DNA from: Affinirhizobium straminoryzae
Lineage (GTDB): Bacteria; Pseudomonadota; Alphaproteobacteria; Rhizobiales; Rhizobiaceae
Length of the DNA: 64,000 nucleotides
Direction of reading: 5' to 3'
Assembly: GCF_007004135.1 (NCBI RefSeq)
Contig: NZ_VJMG01000047.1
Location: forward strand, 124,001-188,000
The translations under genes were made by a program, and so were the position numbers. Position 1 is the first letter of the stretch, and every line of letters begins with the position of its first letter. Positions 27,026 to 36,999 of the stretch are shown piece by piece. Under the pieces are notes generated by a model. That model made no database searches. It saw only the letters and a program-made list of their open reading frames with translations, and was not told the DNA's origin.

Positions 27026-29110
27026 TCATTCGATGAAGACGCGCACGGTTGCGGCACGCCCCACGGCGTCGATCACCGTCAGCGTCGAATAGCCGGCGCC
27101 ATCCGGCTGCCATTCCGAAATGCGCTTGCGGGAGAGATCCGAAAGCGGCTTGCCATTGGCGAGCCAGCGGAACGGTGCACGCCCGCCCTGCAGCTTCAGC
27201 ACCAGCGGCGCAATCTCCTGGCCGGCACGGGCGCCGAGATCGACGCGCGCACCTTCCGGCGGATAGACGATCTGCGGGGCAGCCTCGCGGGTGGAGGAGC
27301 GGACGAGGCCGCTTGCCGTTACCGCATACCGCCGCTGACCGATCGGCAGATCGGACAGCGCGAGCCGCTGCGCGCCGGACGGCGGCGGCGGATGCGGGCT
27401 GATCGCCACACCCGACCGGGCAAAGGCCTCGAACAGCAGCGGGGCCGCCGTGCCATAGCCGGTGATACCGGGTACGGCACCATTGTCCGGCCGTCCAACC
27501 CAGACGCCCAGCACATAGCGCCCGTCATAGCCCACCGACCAGGCGTCGCGGTAGCCGTAGCTGGTGCCGGTCTTGTAGGCGAGGCCGAGCTTGCGCGCGC
27601 CCTGCGGCGGCAGTACGTCGGAGAGGACATCGGTCACGTTCCAGACCGCGACCGGGTCGAGCAGCGGTTCGGCCGCCAGCCGCCGCGGCTGGTCGCGGAT
27701 CCCGTCGCCGAGCAGAACCGGAAACCCCTGGTTCGCGAGCCCTGCATAGAGCTGCACCAGATCCTTCAGCGTCAGCCCCACGCCGCCAAGGCCGATGGCA
27801 AGGCCCGGCGCCTCGCCGGCCGGCAGCATCGGCCGCACCTCGGCCCGGCGGAAGCGCACCATCAGCTTGGCCGGCCCGACGCCTTCCAGCAGCCGCACCG
27901 CCGGTACGTTCAACGACAGCTGCAAGGCCTCGCGCACGCTGACATCGCCCTGGTAGCGCATGTCGAAATTGCGCGGGCGGTAGCCGGAAAAATCCGCCGG
28001 ACGATCCTCGATAATGGTTTCCTGCGCCACCAGTCCGTCCTCGAAGGCGAGCCCGTAGATGAAGGGTTTCAGCGTCGAGCCGGGCGAACGCGGCACCCGG
28101 GTCATGTCGATCCAGCCGGAGCGGGCGACATCGAAATAATCGGCGGCGCCGACCTCGGCCACGATCGCGCCCGTCGTCGCATCGGCCATCACCATGGCAA
28201 GCGATGTCTTCGGCGGCAGGCCGGAAACCGCGGCGGCCGCCACCGCTTCCAGTCCCTGCTGGATCGGCTTCAGCAGCGTCGTGACATGGCGGCGCTCGTC
28301 GGGTTTCAGCCTGACGGCCGCTTCTGCCAGATGGGCAGCGAGCGCCGGTAACTGTCTCCGCTCGCGTGGCACGCCGGCAAGGGCGGCGCGCTCCGCCTCC
28401 CCCTCGCCCACCGCCGTCGCCACCGTCTCGCGCCCCAGCACCCGCTGGCGTGCCGCCCGTGCCACCTCCGGAAAACGATCCGGCCGGCGCGCCTCCGGCG
28501 ATTGCGGCAGGGCGACGAGAAGGGCCGCCTCCGCCACGGAAAGCCGCTTCGGCTCCTTGCCGAAATAGGCAAGGCTTGCCGCCCTCACCCCTTCCAGATT
28601 ACCTCCATAGGGCGCGAGCGTCAGATAGAGATCGAGGATCTCCCCCTTGCCGAGCCGCCGCTCGATCTGCACCGCGCGCGCCATCTGCTTCAGCTTTGCC
28701 AGCAGCGAGCGGCTGTCGCGGGGTTCGATCAGCCGCGCCACCTGCATGGAGAGCGTGGAGGCGCCCGAGACGATCCGGCCACTGGTCAGCAATTGGCCAG
28801 CGGCGCGCAGGACGGCGTAAGGATCGACACCGCCATGCGCATAGAAACGCCGGTCCTCATAGGCGACCAGCATGCGCAGGAACTGCGGATCGACATCGGC
28901 GGCCGTGGTCTTCAGCCGCCAGAGGCCATCGCGAGTGGCAAAGGCGCGCAACAGGCGCCCCTCCGCATCGAACACCTCCGGGGAGATCTCGGAGGCGGCC
29001 TCAAGCGGCGGTGGAAAGGCACGGTCGGCAGCATCGAGCGCAACAAGGCCGGCCGTCGCCAGAAGCACGAGCCCGGCCGCACCCGCCGCTGCCAGACGCC
29101 ACCGTCGCAT
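27026..29110 (-). CDS. pbpC: Penicillin-binding protein 1C
   Basis: This 694-residue protein has one N-terminal membrane anchor (about residues 7-27), a glycosyltransferase family 51 domain (VAYEDRRFYAHGGVD near residue 85, SGASTLSMQVARL), a transpeptidase domain with SPGSTLKP (Ser about 345) and YKTGTSYG, and the C-terminal BiPBP_C domain typical of PBP1C. It acts on peptidoglycan in the periplasm. A GTG three bases upstream (29113) is an alternative start. The alpha-2-macroglobulin stop is six bases away, so the two are one operon, a pairing known from other proteobacteria. Confidence 0.93.
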   Translation of the reverse strand: MRRWRLAAAGAAGLVLLATAGLVALDAADRAFPPPLEAASEISPEVFDAEGRLLRAFATRDGLWRLKTTAADVDPQFLRMLVAYEDRRFYAHGGVDPYAVLRAAGQLLTSGRIVSGASTLSMQVARLIEPRDSRSLLAKLKQMARAVQIERRLGKGEILDLYLTLAPYGGNLEGVRAASLAYFGKEPKRLSVAEAALLVALPQSPEARRPDRFPEVARAARQRVLGRETVATAVGEGEAERAALAGVPRERRQLPALAAHLAEAAVRLKPDERRHVTTLLKPIQQGLEAVAAAAVSGLPPKTSLAMVMADATTGAIVAEVGAADYFDVARSGWIDMTRVPRSPGSTLKPFIYGLAFEDGLVAQETIIEDRPADFSGYRPRNFDMRYQGDVSVREALQLSLNVPAVRLLEGVGPAKLMVRFRRAEVRPMLPAGEAPGLAIGLGGVGLTLKDLVQLYAGLANQGFPVLLGDGIRDQPRRLAAEPLLDPVAVWNVTDVLSDVLPPQGARKLGLAYKTGTSYGYRDAWSVGYDGRYVLGVWVGRPDNGAVPGITGYGTAAPLLFEAFARSGVAISPHPPPPSGAQRLALSDLPIGQRRYAVTASGLVRSSTREAAPQIVYPPEGARVDLGARAGQEIAPLVLKLQGGRAPFRWLANGKPLSDLSRKRISEWQPDGAGYSTLTVIDAVGRAATVRVFIE

Positions 29111-29116
29111 CACGCC

Positions 29117-32100
29117 TTACTTCGCCTCCGTCACCTGCATGCGGCCAGTCGCGGTGCGGGCCGAAAGCTGCGGGCGATACATGTCTTCCACGGTCGCAGC
29201 CGGATGATCGTAGGTACCGGGGGTCACGGCCCGAACGACATAGGCGAGCGCGATTTCCCGATCATCGCCGGCGCTGCGGTCGAAGGCCGCGACGAAACGA
29301 TCGTTGCGGAACTCGGTATGCGCCGCCTGTACCTCACCCAGCCAGTCGAAATTCGAGAGATCCGCGCTGTTGACGAGGTTCGGGTTGTCGATCTCGAACC
29401 CGGCCGGCAGCAGATCCTGGATCAGGATGCGGGACGGCCAGTCATTGCCCTCCTTGACGGTGAGAACCACGACATAGCGCTGGTTCTGCTGCACATCGCT
29501 GACGCTGACCTCCTCGCCCTCCATCGTGTAATAGGCACGGGCGATGGAAAAACCCTCGCCGCCGGCCGGCAGGGGCTGGGCGGGCGCGGCAACCGTGGTG
29601 ACGACCGCCGAGACCGGATCGGCCGAACGATTGGTCAGCGTTACCGGCGCCTTGACCAGATCGTCGCCGGCCATGCGTTCGGCATAACGGCCGGTCTGAG
29701 ACGCACCGTTGACATCCACCTTCAGCGCTTCGTCACCCTGCTGCAGGGAGCGGGCGGCGAGCAGCATCCACGCCTGTTCCTGCGTGCTGGTATAGGCCTT
29801 GGCGCGCCACTGGCCGGCGACCAGCGCGGAAAGCTGCGGCACGATGGCCGACATCGGCCGGCTTTCGGCCGCCAGCGCCAGCACCGCCGCGCCATCGCGC
29901 AGCAGCGAGCCGTAATCGGAGCGCGACAGGCTGACAGGTTTCGCCACCGATTGCTGCGTCATCTGCAGCGCAGCATTGAAGGCGGTCTTCGAGCGCTGGG
30001 CATCGCCATAAAGAGCAAGAGCCGCCCCGAGATGCGCGCGCGACAGCGGGGTCGGAAAATCCGACAGCATCGTATCGGCATAATAGCGCAGGTCGCTGAT
30101 CGAGGCCTTGCGATTGCGGGCGAGCACATAGAGCGCATAGGCGATCTCGCTGCCCTGGTCCTTGACGTTGACATCATAGGCCAGCGAATTCTGGAGATTG
30201 CTCAGCGCCTGCACCAGCGCCTGTTCCGGCACGTCATAGCCCTGCTCGCGCGCCCGCGTCAGGAAATCGGTGACATAGGCATCGAGCCACTTGTCGCCAT
30301 AGCCGGGGCTCCACAGGCCGAAACTGCCCGAGGAGGACTGGTAGGAGAGCACGCGGCGGATTGCTTCCCCGATCCGCTTCTTTACCGCGGCATCGTCCGC
30401 CAGGCCGTTCTGGCGGGACAGCTCGGAGAGATAGAGCAGCGGCAGCGCCCGGCTGGTCGTCTGTTCGGCACAGCCATAGGGGTAGCGGTCGAGCGACATC
30501 AGGAGCCCCGGCACGTCGAACTCCGCCGCCCGGGTGACGCTGAGCGCGACCGATGCGCCAGACAGCACGGAATCCGCCAGCAGATTGCCGTCGACCGTCA
30601 GGCTCTGGCCCGGCGCCAGCGGGATCACCCGTCGCTGCGTGACCGGCAGCACGGCCGGCCGCACCGGCAGGTTCAGCACCTGCTCCATCGGGGACACGCC
30701 ATTGCCGGAAAGCGTCAGTGTCACCGTCGCATCACCGGTCCGCACCGCCTTCAGGGGCAGGTTCAGGGTCTGCTTGCCGCCGGCCTCCAGACGGACGGTG
30801 CGGGTCGCACGCGCGGTATCGGTTTCGACAAGCCCGTTGGTCGTCACCGCCAGCTGATAATCGCCAGCGGGCGCATCGGTATTGGCGATATCGAGACGCA
30901 GGCGTGCCTGATCGCCAGGCGCCAGGAAGCGCGGCAGGCTGGCGGTCAGCACGACCGGATCGCGGATCACCACATCGCGCGTGGCATGGCCGACGCCGCT
31001 GCGGCTCCAGGCCACCGCCATCACGCGCGCCGTGCCGTTGAACTGGGGAATATCGAAGGAAACCTTCGCCTTTCCGTCCGTATCGAGCCGGACGATGCCG
31101 GAGAAGAAGGCGACGAGCTTTTCCTTGGGCGGGCTTGCCTGCAGCGCAATGCTGCCGCCATCGCCGCCAGTGCGCAGACGCCCGGTGGCGCCGAGCGAGC
31201 CATCGATCAGCCTGCCATAGATGTCGCGAATTTCGAGCCCCAGGCGACGCTGGCCGAAATACCAGTCATCCGGTGCCGGCGGCTCGTAGCGGGTAAGGTT
31301 GAGAATACCGACATCGACGGCCGCAACAGTGACATAGGCCTCCTCGCCGACACCCGCACCCTTCACGTCAACCGACACATTGAGCGGCTGGCGCGGCAAG
31401 GTCTGGTCGGGCGCGGACAGCGTCACAGCCAGATCGCGCGTCTGCGGATCGACCTTCAGCCAGGTAATGCCGATCGCCCGCATCGGCATGCGGCTTTCCT
31501 GGTCATTGCCGGGACGATAGAGCGTTGCCGTGACATAGGCGCCCGCTCCGAAGGCCTCGGTCACGGGGATATCGACCTCACCGCCGGTCTCGCCGATCGA
31601 CACATTCTGCACGGATATCAGGTTTTCCGCGCCGCTCGTCACCATCAGCTTCCCAGCATAACGGGAGGAAATCTTCAGCTTCGCCGTCTCGCCGACCTTG
31701 TAGCTCGGCCGGTCCAGCGCGACCTCCAGCGCATCCGGGGTTTCGGTGGAGCTTGCGGTGACGAACCAGCCGGCATCGAACTCGGCGCTGCTGGCCGGGC
31801 CATCGGCCGCCGCCGTTTCCACCTCCAGGCGGTAGCGTCCCCACTCGACCGGCACCGAGACGCGACCGCCATTGGCGGCCTCGACCGACACCTTGCCATC
31901 GGCCACCCGCCGCGTGCGGCTGACCGCCTCGTAACGCCAGGCGCTGCCCTCGCGATACCACTGGTAATCGCGCTCGATGCGCACCAGCGACCAGTGAAGG
32001 TCGCGGGCGGCCTTGCGTGCGCCATCCGCCCCCACCAGAATCACGTTGAAATTGGCGACGGCCCCTTCGGCGAGGTCGCCCGAAAATTCCGGCTTAATGC

Positions 32101-34573
32101 CGATGCGGTCGCCATCGGCGCGCACCGGCAGAGTCAGCTTGCGCTCCACCGCCCGGCCGCCACCTTCCTTGAGGCGCACGACGATCTCGGCATCCGTCAG
32201 CTGCGTGGTCGCGGCCAGTTCCGTCAGGCCTGCATCGAAGCTTGTCTTTCCGGCTTCATCGAGCGAGGAGAGATCATCAAGCGGCAGCCGCTCCGCCTCG
32301 GTCGCCTCCTCATCCGCCAGACCGAACAGATAGCCGGGATAGGTCTCCCGCACCCGGGTGTGCTTCAGGACGATCTCGCCTTCCAGGCCAAGGCCGGCCG
32401 CCGGCGCACCATAGAGATAACGGCCATCGACGGTGACCGGCACCTCTTCGCCAAGCACGATCTCGCGCGCCTCGGTCTTCAGGTCGAATTCGACACGATC
32501 CGGCACGAAGTCATCGACCAGGAAGCGCTTTTCGGCAATCGGCGAGCCCTTGGGGTCGGTGAAGGCCTGCAGGGTCCAGGTGCCGCGCATGGATGTCGCA
32601 AGCAGCGGCAGGTCCACGGCATAGCCGCCGAGCGTGCCATTGCCCGTCATGCGCCGGTCCTCGACGCCGTCAGGTCTCAGGAAAACGAGCGTGAGCGGCA
32701 GGTTTTCGATCGCCGCCGCCTGCGTGTCGCGCGCCAGGAGCGCCGCATGCACGGTTTCACCGGGGCGGTAGATGCCGCGTTCGGTCCAGGCATAGACATC
32801 GATCGCGCCGGGAGCCGGGCGACCCGTGACCCCGCGATCGGACAGGTCGAAGCCCGCCCGGGTCATGTCGAGGAAGACGAAATCATCCGCCCCGCGCGAG
32901 GCCATCAGCACGGCCGGCACCATGGCGGCGGTGCCGCGGATCAGGCCGGCGCTGAAGACGGCGCGGCCGTCCGCATCAGTCGTCGCCGTGCCCAGCACCT
33001 CGTTGTTCTTGGCCAGCAGCTGCAATTGAACGCCGGCGGCGGGCTCCGCGGTCGCCAGAGACCGGACAAAGACATTCAGCCCGTCGGTACCGGCAAAGGT
33101 GGAAAGGCCAAGATCGGAAACGACGAACCACTGGGTCGCCTGGTTCGACCACTCATCCACCGTGCCGGTGCCGGCGGCTGCCGTCAGCACATAGACGCCC
33201 GGCTTGCGCTTCGGCAGGGCCTCGTCGACCGGAAAGCTCGTCACCACGTCCTTGTTGACGTCCTGGGCGATGTCGATCGTGCCCTGCCAGACGAGTTCGC
33301 CGTTTTCCTCGCGGATACGATCGGCGCCGTAGCCGCTCATCTGGGTCAGGAACTGCGAATTGGCGAGCAGCGGCGCGATGTTGCGATCGCCGATCCGGTA
33401 GAGCTTCAGCATGGCGCTGGTGGTGTTGACCGAGACCAGCGGAATGCCGCGCCGCGCGGTGGACGGCAGCACAAAACTGTCGCCGGTAAACCGCACAGAG
33501 GGGGCGCGGTCCTTCACGTAGATGTCGAGATCAACCGTCGCCGGCAGGCTTTCGGCATTGGCGGAGGGCAGACCGCGCCGCAGCGACAGCTTGTAGCGCT
33601 GTCCGTGCAACAGGCCTTCCACGCAGATCTGCTGGTCCTTCGCCTCGACCGCCTTCGGCGCCACGCCGTTCAGCGTCACGAAACTCGCATAATCCGTTCC
33701 GAACTTCTGCAGGGGTTCGGACACCTGCACGCAGGCGCGCGGGCTTGCCGCATCCGCATCCACGGAATGATCAACGACGCGGAAACCCCAGCGCTCCTTC
33801 AGGTCGTTGTAGCGAGCCTGCACGCTGCGCGAGGCGACGAGATCGAGACTTTCCTTCAGGGCCTCGATGGCAAGGCGGTGATTCTCCTGGGCCTCGAACG
33901 CCTCGCCAAGCCGCGCCAGCGCCTCCGCGCGCACCGGCGCGGTGCGGGAAAAGGCATAGGCATTGATGGCGGCGGGCAGCGCCGTTCCGGCCAGTTCGGC
34001 ATTGTCGCGCACGGTGCCGGCGGTGCGGGCCATCTCGATCCAGAGGGTCGCATCCTCGGGCTGGATGGAGAGCGCGCCGGTCAGCGCCGCAATCGCGCCC
34101 GGCACGTCACCGTTGACGAGATCGAGCTGGGCCAGCGCCTTCAGGCTTTCCAGCCCCTGGCCCGCCAGTTCCGCTGGCATTTCGAGCCGGTTATAGAGTT
34201 CATCCGCCTGGTTCTTCGCCTGCGCCGACAGGAAGGAGAGGCGCGGCGGCGCGCCAAGATCCGGCTCGGCGGAGGCCGTGACGATGCGCCCTGCCACGGC
34301 ACCGGCAAAGCTGTTCTGCTGGCTATAATCGGATTTCAGGAAACACCACTTCGCCTTCACGTTATAGGTGAAGGCGCGGCAGGACTTGTCCTCCACGCAG
34401 GCCTTCTCGCATTGGTCGAGAGCCAGATTCTTCACGGTGCGAAGGTCGAAGCCGGGATAATCGGCATCCGCGGTCTTTTCGATGCGGCGTTCCGCCTGCT
34501 GGGCCATCAGGCTTTCGGCAGGGGTGAGGGCGGCAAGAAAAAGGGAAAGTCCAAGCCATACGCGTCTCGACAT
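29117..34573 (-). CDS. Bacterial alpha-2-macroglobulin family protein with N-terminal PAN-like domain
   Basis: This 1818-residue exported protein starts with a signal peptide (MSRRVWLGLSLFLAALTPA), then a cysteine-rich PAN/apple-like segment (LDQCEKACVEDKSCRAFTYN, about residues 48-80). The MG domains follow (WTERGIYRPGETVHA, VVIRDPVVLTASLPRFLAPGD), with the thioester motif YGCAEQTTSRALPLLY (Cys about 1368) in the TED domain. The family traps proteases in the periplasm and is linked to PBP1C. No lipobox Cys is visible, so unlike E. coli YfhM it may be soluble. GGGGGA six bases before the ATG supports the start; an upstream extension of 100 residues is unconserved. Confidence 0.93.
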   Translation of the reverse strand: MSRRVWLGLSLFLAALTPAESLMAQQAERRIEKTADADYPGFDLRTVKNLALDQCEKACVEDKSCRAFTYNVKAKWCFLKSDYSQQNSFAGAVAGRIVTASAEPDLGAPPRLSFLSAQAKNQADELYNRLEMPAELAGQGLESLKALAQLDLVNGDVPGAIAALTGALSIQPEDATLWIEMARTAGTVRDNAELAGTALPAAINAYAFSRTAPVRAEALARLGEAFEAQENHRLAIEALKESLDLVASRSVQARYNDLKERWGFRVVDHSVDADAASPRACVQVSEPLQKFGTDYASFVTLNGVAPKAVEAKDQQICVEGLLHGQRYKLSLRRGLPSANAESLPATVDLDIYVKDRAPSVRFTGDSFVLPSTARRGIPLVSVNTTSAMLKLYRIGDRNIAPLLANSQFLTQMSGYGADRIREENGELVWQGTIDIAQDVNKDVVTSFPVDEALPKRKPGVYVLTAAAGTGTVDEWSNQATQWFVVSDLGLSTFAGTDGLNVFVRSLATAEPAAGVQLQLLAKNNEVLGTATTDADGRAVFSAGLIRGTAAMVPAVLMASRGADDFVFLDMTRAGFDLSDRGVTGRPAPGAIDVYAWTERGIYRPGETVHAALLARDTQAAAIENLPLTLVFLRPDGVEDRRMTGNGTLGGYAVDLPLLATSMRGTWTLQAFTDPKGSPIAEKRFLVDDFVPDRVEFDLKTEAREIVLGEEVPVTVDGRYLYGAPAAGLGLEGEIVLKHTRVRETYPGYLFGLADEEATEAERLPLDDLSSLDEAGKTSFDAGLTELAATTQLTDAEIVVRLKEGGGRAVERKLTLPVRADGDRIGIKPEFSGDLAEGAVANFNVILVGADGARKAARDLHWSLVRIERDYQWYREGSAWRYEAVSRTRRVADGKVSVEAANGGRVSVPVEWGRYRLEVETAAADGPASSAEFDAGWFVTASSTETPDALEVALDRPSYKVGETAKLKISSRYAGKLMVTSGAENLISVQNVSIGETGGEVDIPVTEAFGAGAYVTATLYRPGNDQESRMPMRAIGITWLKVDPQTRDLAVTLSAPDQTLPRQPLNVSVDVKGAGVGEEAYVTVAAVDVGILNLTRYEPPAPDDWYFGQRRLGLEIRDIYGRLIDGSLGATGRLRTGGDGGSIALQASPPKEKLVAFFSGIVRLDTDGKAKVSFDIPQFNGTARVMAVAWSRSGVGHATRDVVIRDPVVLTASLPRFLAPGDQARLRLDIANTDAPAGDYQLAVTTNGLVETDTARATRTVRLEAGGKQTLNLPLKAVRTGDATVTLTLSGNGVSPMEQVLNLPVRPAVLPVTQRRVIPLAPGQSLTVDGNLLADSVLSGASVALSVTRAAEFDVPGLLMSLDRYPYGCAEQTTSRALPLLYLSELSRQNGLADDAAVKKRIGEAIRRVLSYQSSSGSFGLWSPGYGDKWLDAYVTDFLTRAREQGYDVPEQALVQALSNLQNSLAYDVNVKDQGSEIAYALYVLARNRKASISDLRYYADTMLSDFPTPLSRAHLGAALALYGDAQRSKTAFNAALQMTQQSVAKPVSLSRSDYGSLLRDGAAVLALAAESRPMSAIVPQLSALVAGQWRAKAYTSTQEQAWMLLAARSLQQGDEALKVDVNGASQTGRYAERMAGDDLVKAPVTLTNRSADPVSAVVTTVAAPAQPLPAGGEGFSIARAYYTMEGEEVSVSDVQQNQRYVVVLTVKEGNDWPSRILIQDLLPAGFEIDNPNLVNSADLSNFDWLGEVQAAHTEFRNDRFVAAFDRSAGDDREIALAYVVRAVTPGTYDHPAATVEDMYRPQLSARTATGRMQVTEAK

Positions 34574-34727
34574 GATGTCCCCCGGAAGCTGGCAATCGGA
34601 TGGCGGCAACTTGTTGGGTAAGAACCTGCTTGTCAATGCATCCGTGATACTTCGACGGATTCCGATGGATTCACCCGGCGGCTCTTGATATGGGCAGAAA
34701 AGCACCAGACAACCCGGAGGGCGCATC

Positions 34728-35129
34728 ATGCCGCACACCGATCGCCCAGCCATCCGGCTCGTTCTGCGACTGGATTTTCCGCCAGCGGACAGGCTTGGGC
34801 GGGGCAAGATCGAACTGCTGGAGCACATCCGCGACACCGGCTCCATTTCCGCGGCAGGCCGGGCGATGGACATGTCCTATCGCCGCGCCTGGCTGCTGGT
34901 GGACGCCTTGAACGGCATGTTCGATGAACCGGCAGTGGAACGACAACGGGGCGGCAGGCAGGGCGGCGGCGCGCAGTTGACCGCCTTCGGCGAGGTACTC
35001 ATCCAGCGGTTCCGGGCCATGGAGGCGAAGGCCCTGGAGGCGATGGGCGAGGACCTGGCCTGGCTGGAAGACCAGCGACCCAGAACGCCGGCAGCAGGAG
35101 CCCGGGCCCCATCGGAAATGCCGGAATAA
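34728..35129 (+). CDS. ModE-like winged-helix regulator (HTH domain only)
   Basis: This 133-residue protein carries the LysR-like winged helix of ModE: KIELLEHIRDTGSISAAGRAMDMSYRRAWLLVDALN, then RQGGGAQLTAFGEVLIQRFRAMEA. Full-length ModE has a C-terminal pair of molybdate-binding TOBE/MOP domains; these are absent here. GGAGG lies seven bases before the ATG. The gene is divergent from the alpha-2-macroglobulin gene and close to modABC, so regulation of molybdate uptake or molybdoenzymes is likely. How it senses molybdate is not evident. Confidence 0.85.
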   Translation: MPHTDRPAIRLVLRLDFPPADRLGRGKIELLEHIRDTGSISAAGRAMDMSYRRAWLLVDALNGMFDEPAVERQRGGRQGGGAQLTAFGEVLIQRFRAMEAKALEAMGEDLAWLEDQRPRTPAAGARAPSEMPE

Positions 35130-35147
35130 TCCGGCACCCGTCCCTTC

Positions 35148-35630
35148 TCAGTTGAGCGCTTCGGCGCTTTCGCTGCGCAGGTCACTGCCGGAGAGCTGCA
35201 GCCGCAGCAGCATGGCAATGTCGCTGGTCAGTGCATCCACCTTGGCATGCAGGTTGGCAATTTCCGCTTCAGAGCGCAGGTTCGTTTCATAGTCCAGCCG
35301 TGCTGCCAGCCGATCCTTTGCAGCCTGCCGGTTCTGGCTCATCATGATGATCGGAGCCTGCAGGGCAGCCAGCATCGACAGCATCAGGTTCAGGAAGATA
35401 AACGGAAAGGGGTCGAAGGCATTGGCGGCCAGCACCACCGTGTTCAGGATCGCCCAGGCGACCAGGAAGACGGTGAAACCGATGATGAAGCTCCAGGAGC
35501 CACCGACCACAGCAATGCGGTCAGCCAGCCGGTCGCCGAAGGTCAGGCGTTCGGCGAAGATTTCGTTCGGATCCCTGCGGGCCGTGGTGCGGCGCAGTTG
35601 ATCGGCAAAAAAGCGGATGGTTGCGTTCAT
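35148..35630 (-). CDS. DUF1003 family membrane protein
   Basis: This 160-residue protein matches DUF1003: LADRIAVVGGSWSFIIGFTVFLV, then a second hydrophobic segment FDPFPFIFLNLMLSMLAALQAP, followed by IIMMSQNRQAAKDRLAARLDYETN. Two transmembrane helices are predicted at about residues 45-66 and 74-95, with a cytosolic helical tail probably forming a coiled coil. The family function is not established. It lies tail-to-tail with the ModE-like gene, 18 bp apart, with no clear link to molybdenum. Confidence 0.88.
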   Translation of the reverse strand: MNATIRFFADQLRRTTARRDPNEIFAERLTFGDRLADRIAVVGGSWSFIIGFTVFLVAWAILNTVVLAANAFDPFPFIFLNLMLSMLAALQAPIIMMSQNRQAAKDRLAARLDYETNLRSEAEIANLHAKVDALTSDIAMLLRLQLSGSDLRSESAEALN

Positions 35631-35919
35631 GGCTCACCTCCTGCGAACGACCGGCCGTCTGCGGCCCGTCGCGAGGGAGCCGAAGAGAAGATCAGCTCAG
35701 CGCGGCGGCCGCAAACGGCACGGTCAATCGACTATGGTCGTTGGATGGCATGATCCCCTCGGGGGTCGGTTTCGGGAAAGTGCGCACGGAACGTCGCGCC
35801 TTCCTGAGGTAGACCCGCTCGCTGCGCACGTCAAATGGAAAATCGCCGCACGGCGGACAGCCAGAGATATCGCAAAATCACATTTCCGCGATCGCGATCA
35901 CAGGGCTCGGCAGGCCTTT
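35631..35919. other. Intergenic region between modC and the DUF1003 gene
   Basis: This 289-base stretch holds no open frame with coding character. The GC-rich palindromic run ATCCCCTCGGGGG (about 35752-35764) could form a small hairpin but lacks a T-run. The right half contains repeated CGATC/GATCG words before the modC stop. It probably holds the promoter of the DUF1003 gene and the 3' end of the mod transcript. Confidence 0.4.
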
Positions 35920-36999
35920 TCAACCGCGATCAAGCGCCACCGTCTTGACGATCGCATGGACGCGCATGCCCTCAACAAGCGCCAGCCGGTGCATGGAAAA
36001 TTCCGTGATGCGGGCGTGGATGATGTCGAGGCCGCAACGGATCGCCACATCCACCGTGCCGGCGCCGCGCGGCTCGAGCGCCGCCACCCGTCCCTCCAGA
36101 ATGTTCAGCGCGCTGATGCCCTCCGGCCGCACGGTTGCCACCAGCACATCGCGCGCCGGAATGTGAAGCCGCACGCTCTGGCCTTCCACCAGCCCCGCCT
36201 GCGGAATCATCAGCCGGGACGACGAGAGTGAAATCACCGCAAGGCCGGCGTCACGATCGAGGTCGGAGACGGTTCCGGTCAGCACGCTGCCCGCCTCGCG
36301 CCCGCTCGCCTCGGCAAGACCGCCCAGCATCTCGCTCGGGCTGCCGATCCCGTCCACCTTGCCATCGGCCATCACCACGACGCGATCGGCAAGCCGGGCC
36401 ACCTCCGCCACGGCATGGCTGACATAGAGAATGGGCAGGTCCAGTTCATCGCGCAGCCGCTCCAGATAGGGCAGGATTTCTGCCTTGCGGGCCTCGTCAA
36501 GCGCCGAGAGCGGCTCGTCCATCAACAGCATGCGCGGGCTGGAGAGCAGGGCCCGGCCGATCGACACGCGCTGCTTTTCCCCGCCCGACAGCGTGGCAGG
36601 CCGGCGGTCGAGCAGATGGCCGATCCCCAGCATCTCGACAATCCGGGCAGCGTCGGCGCGCGACGTGGCGCGGCCGGAAAACCAGCGACCGTAGGCCAGG
36701 TTCTGGCGGACGGTCAGATGCGGAAAAAGCCGTGGCTCCTGAAACACATAGCCGAAGCGGCGGCGATGGGCGGGAACATCGATCCGGCGACCGGGACCGC
36801 GCAGCGTATCGACCAGTATGTCGCCATCAAGCGTGACACGCCCCTCGTCCGGTCGCACGAGGCCGCCGACGATGCGCAGCACCGATGTCTTGCCGGATCC
36901 GGAACGGCCGAACAGCGCCGTCACGCCGCGCTCCGATGCGAAGGAGACATCAAGCAAAAATTCGCCCTGGCGGTGACGGATGGCAACCGAAAGCGTCAT
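35920..36999 (-). CDS. modC: Molybdate ABC transporter ATP-binding protein
   Basis: This 359-residue ATPase powers molybdate import. Visible are Walker [14 protein letters not shown], the Q-loop [11 protein letters not shown], signature [16 protein letters not shown], Walker [14 protein letters not shown]-loop VSHAVAEV, and a C-terminal TOBE/MOP domain ([25 protein letters not shown], about residues 290-355). It overlaps modB by four bases (ATGA) as the last gene of modABC. Confidence 0.94.
   Translation of the reverse strand: MTLSVAIRHRQGEFLLDVSFASERGVTALFGRSGSGKTSVLRIVGGLVRPDEGRVTLDGDILVDTLRGPGRRIDVPAHRRRFGYVFQEPRLFPHLTVRQNLAYGRWFSGRATSRADAARIVEMLGIGHLLDRRPATLSGGEKQRVSIGRALLSSPRMLLMDEPLSALDEARKAEILPYLERLRDELDLPILYVSHAVAEVARLADRVVVMADGKVDGIGSPSEMLGGLAEASGREAGSVLTGTVSDLDRDAGLAVISLSSSRLMIPQAGLVEGQSVRLHIPARDVLVATVRPEGISALNILEGRVAALEPRGAGTVDVAIRCGLDIIHARITEFSMHRLALVEGMRVHAIVKTVALDRG

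Noticed and set aside
28502..34621. A very long (about 2000 codons) open frame on the + strand opposite pbpC and the alpha-2-macroglobulin gene.
   Set aside because: It is the antisense of strongly conserved genes in high-GC DNA; the translation is rich in Arg/His/Gln with no recognisable domain.
34728..35129. ModE-like gene as a truncated pseudogene that lost its molybdate-binding domains.
   Set aside because: It has a good ribosome-binding site and a clean stop, and the sequence after the stop shows no remnant of TOBE domains in any frame before the DUF1003 gene.
35752..35764. ATCCCCTCGGGGG as a terminator.
   Set aside because: The stem is short with almost no loop and no T-run follows.
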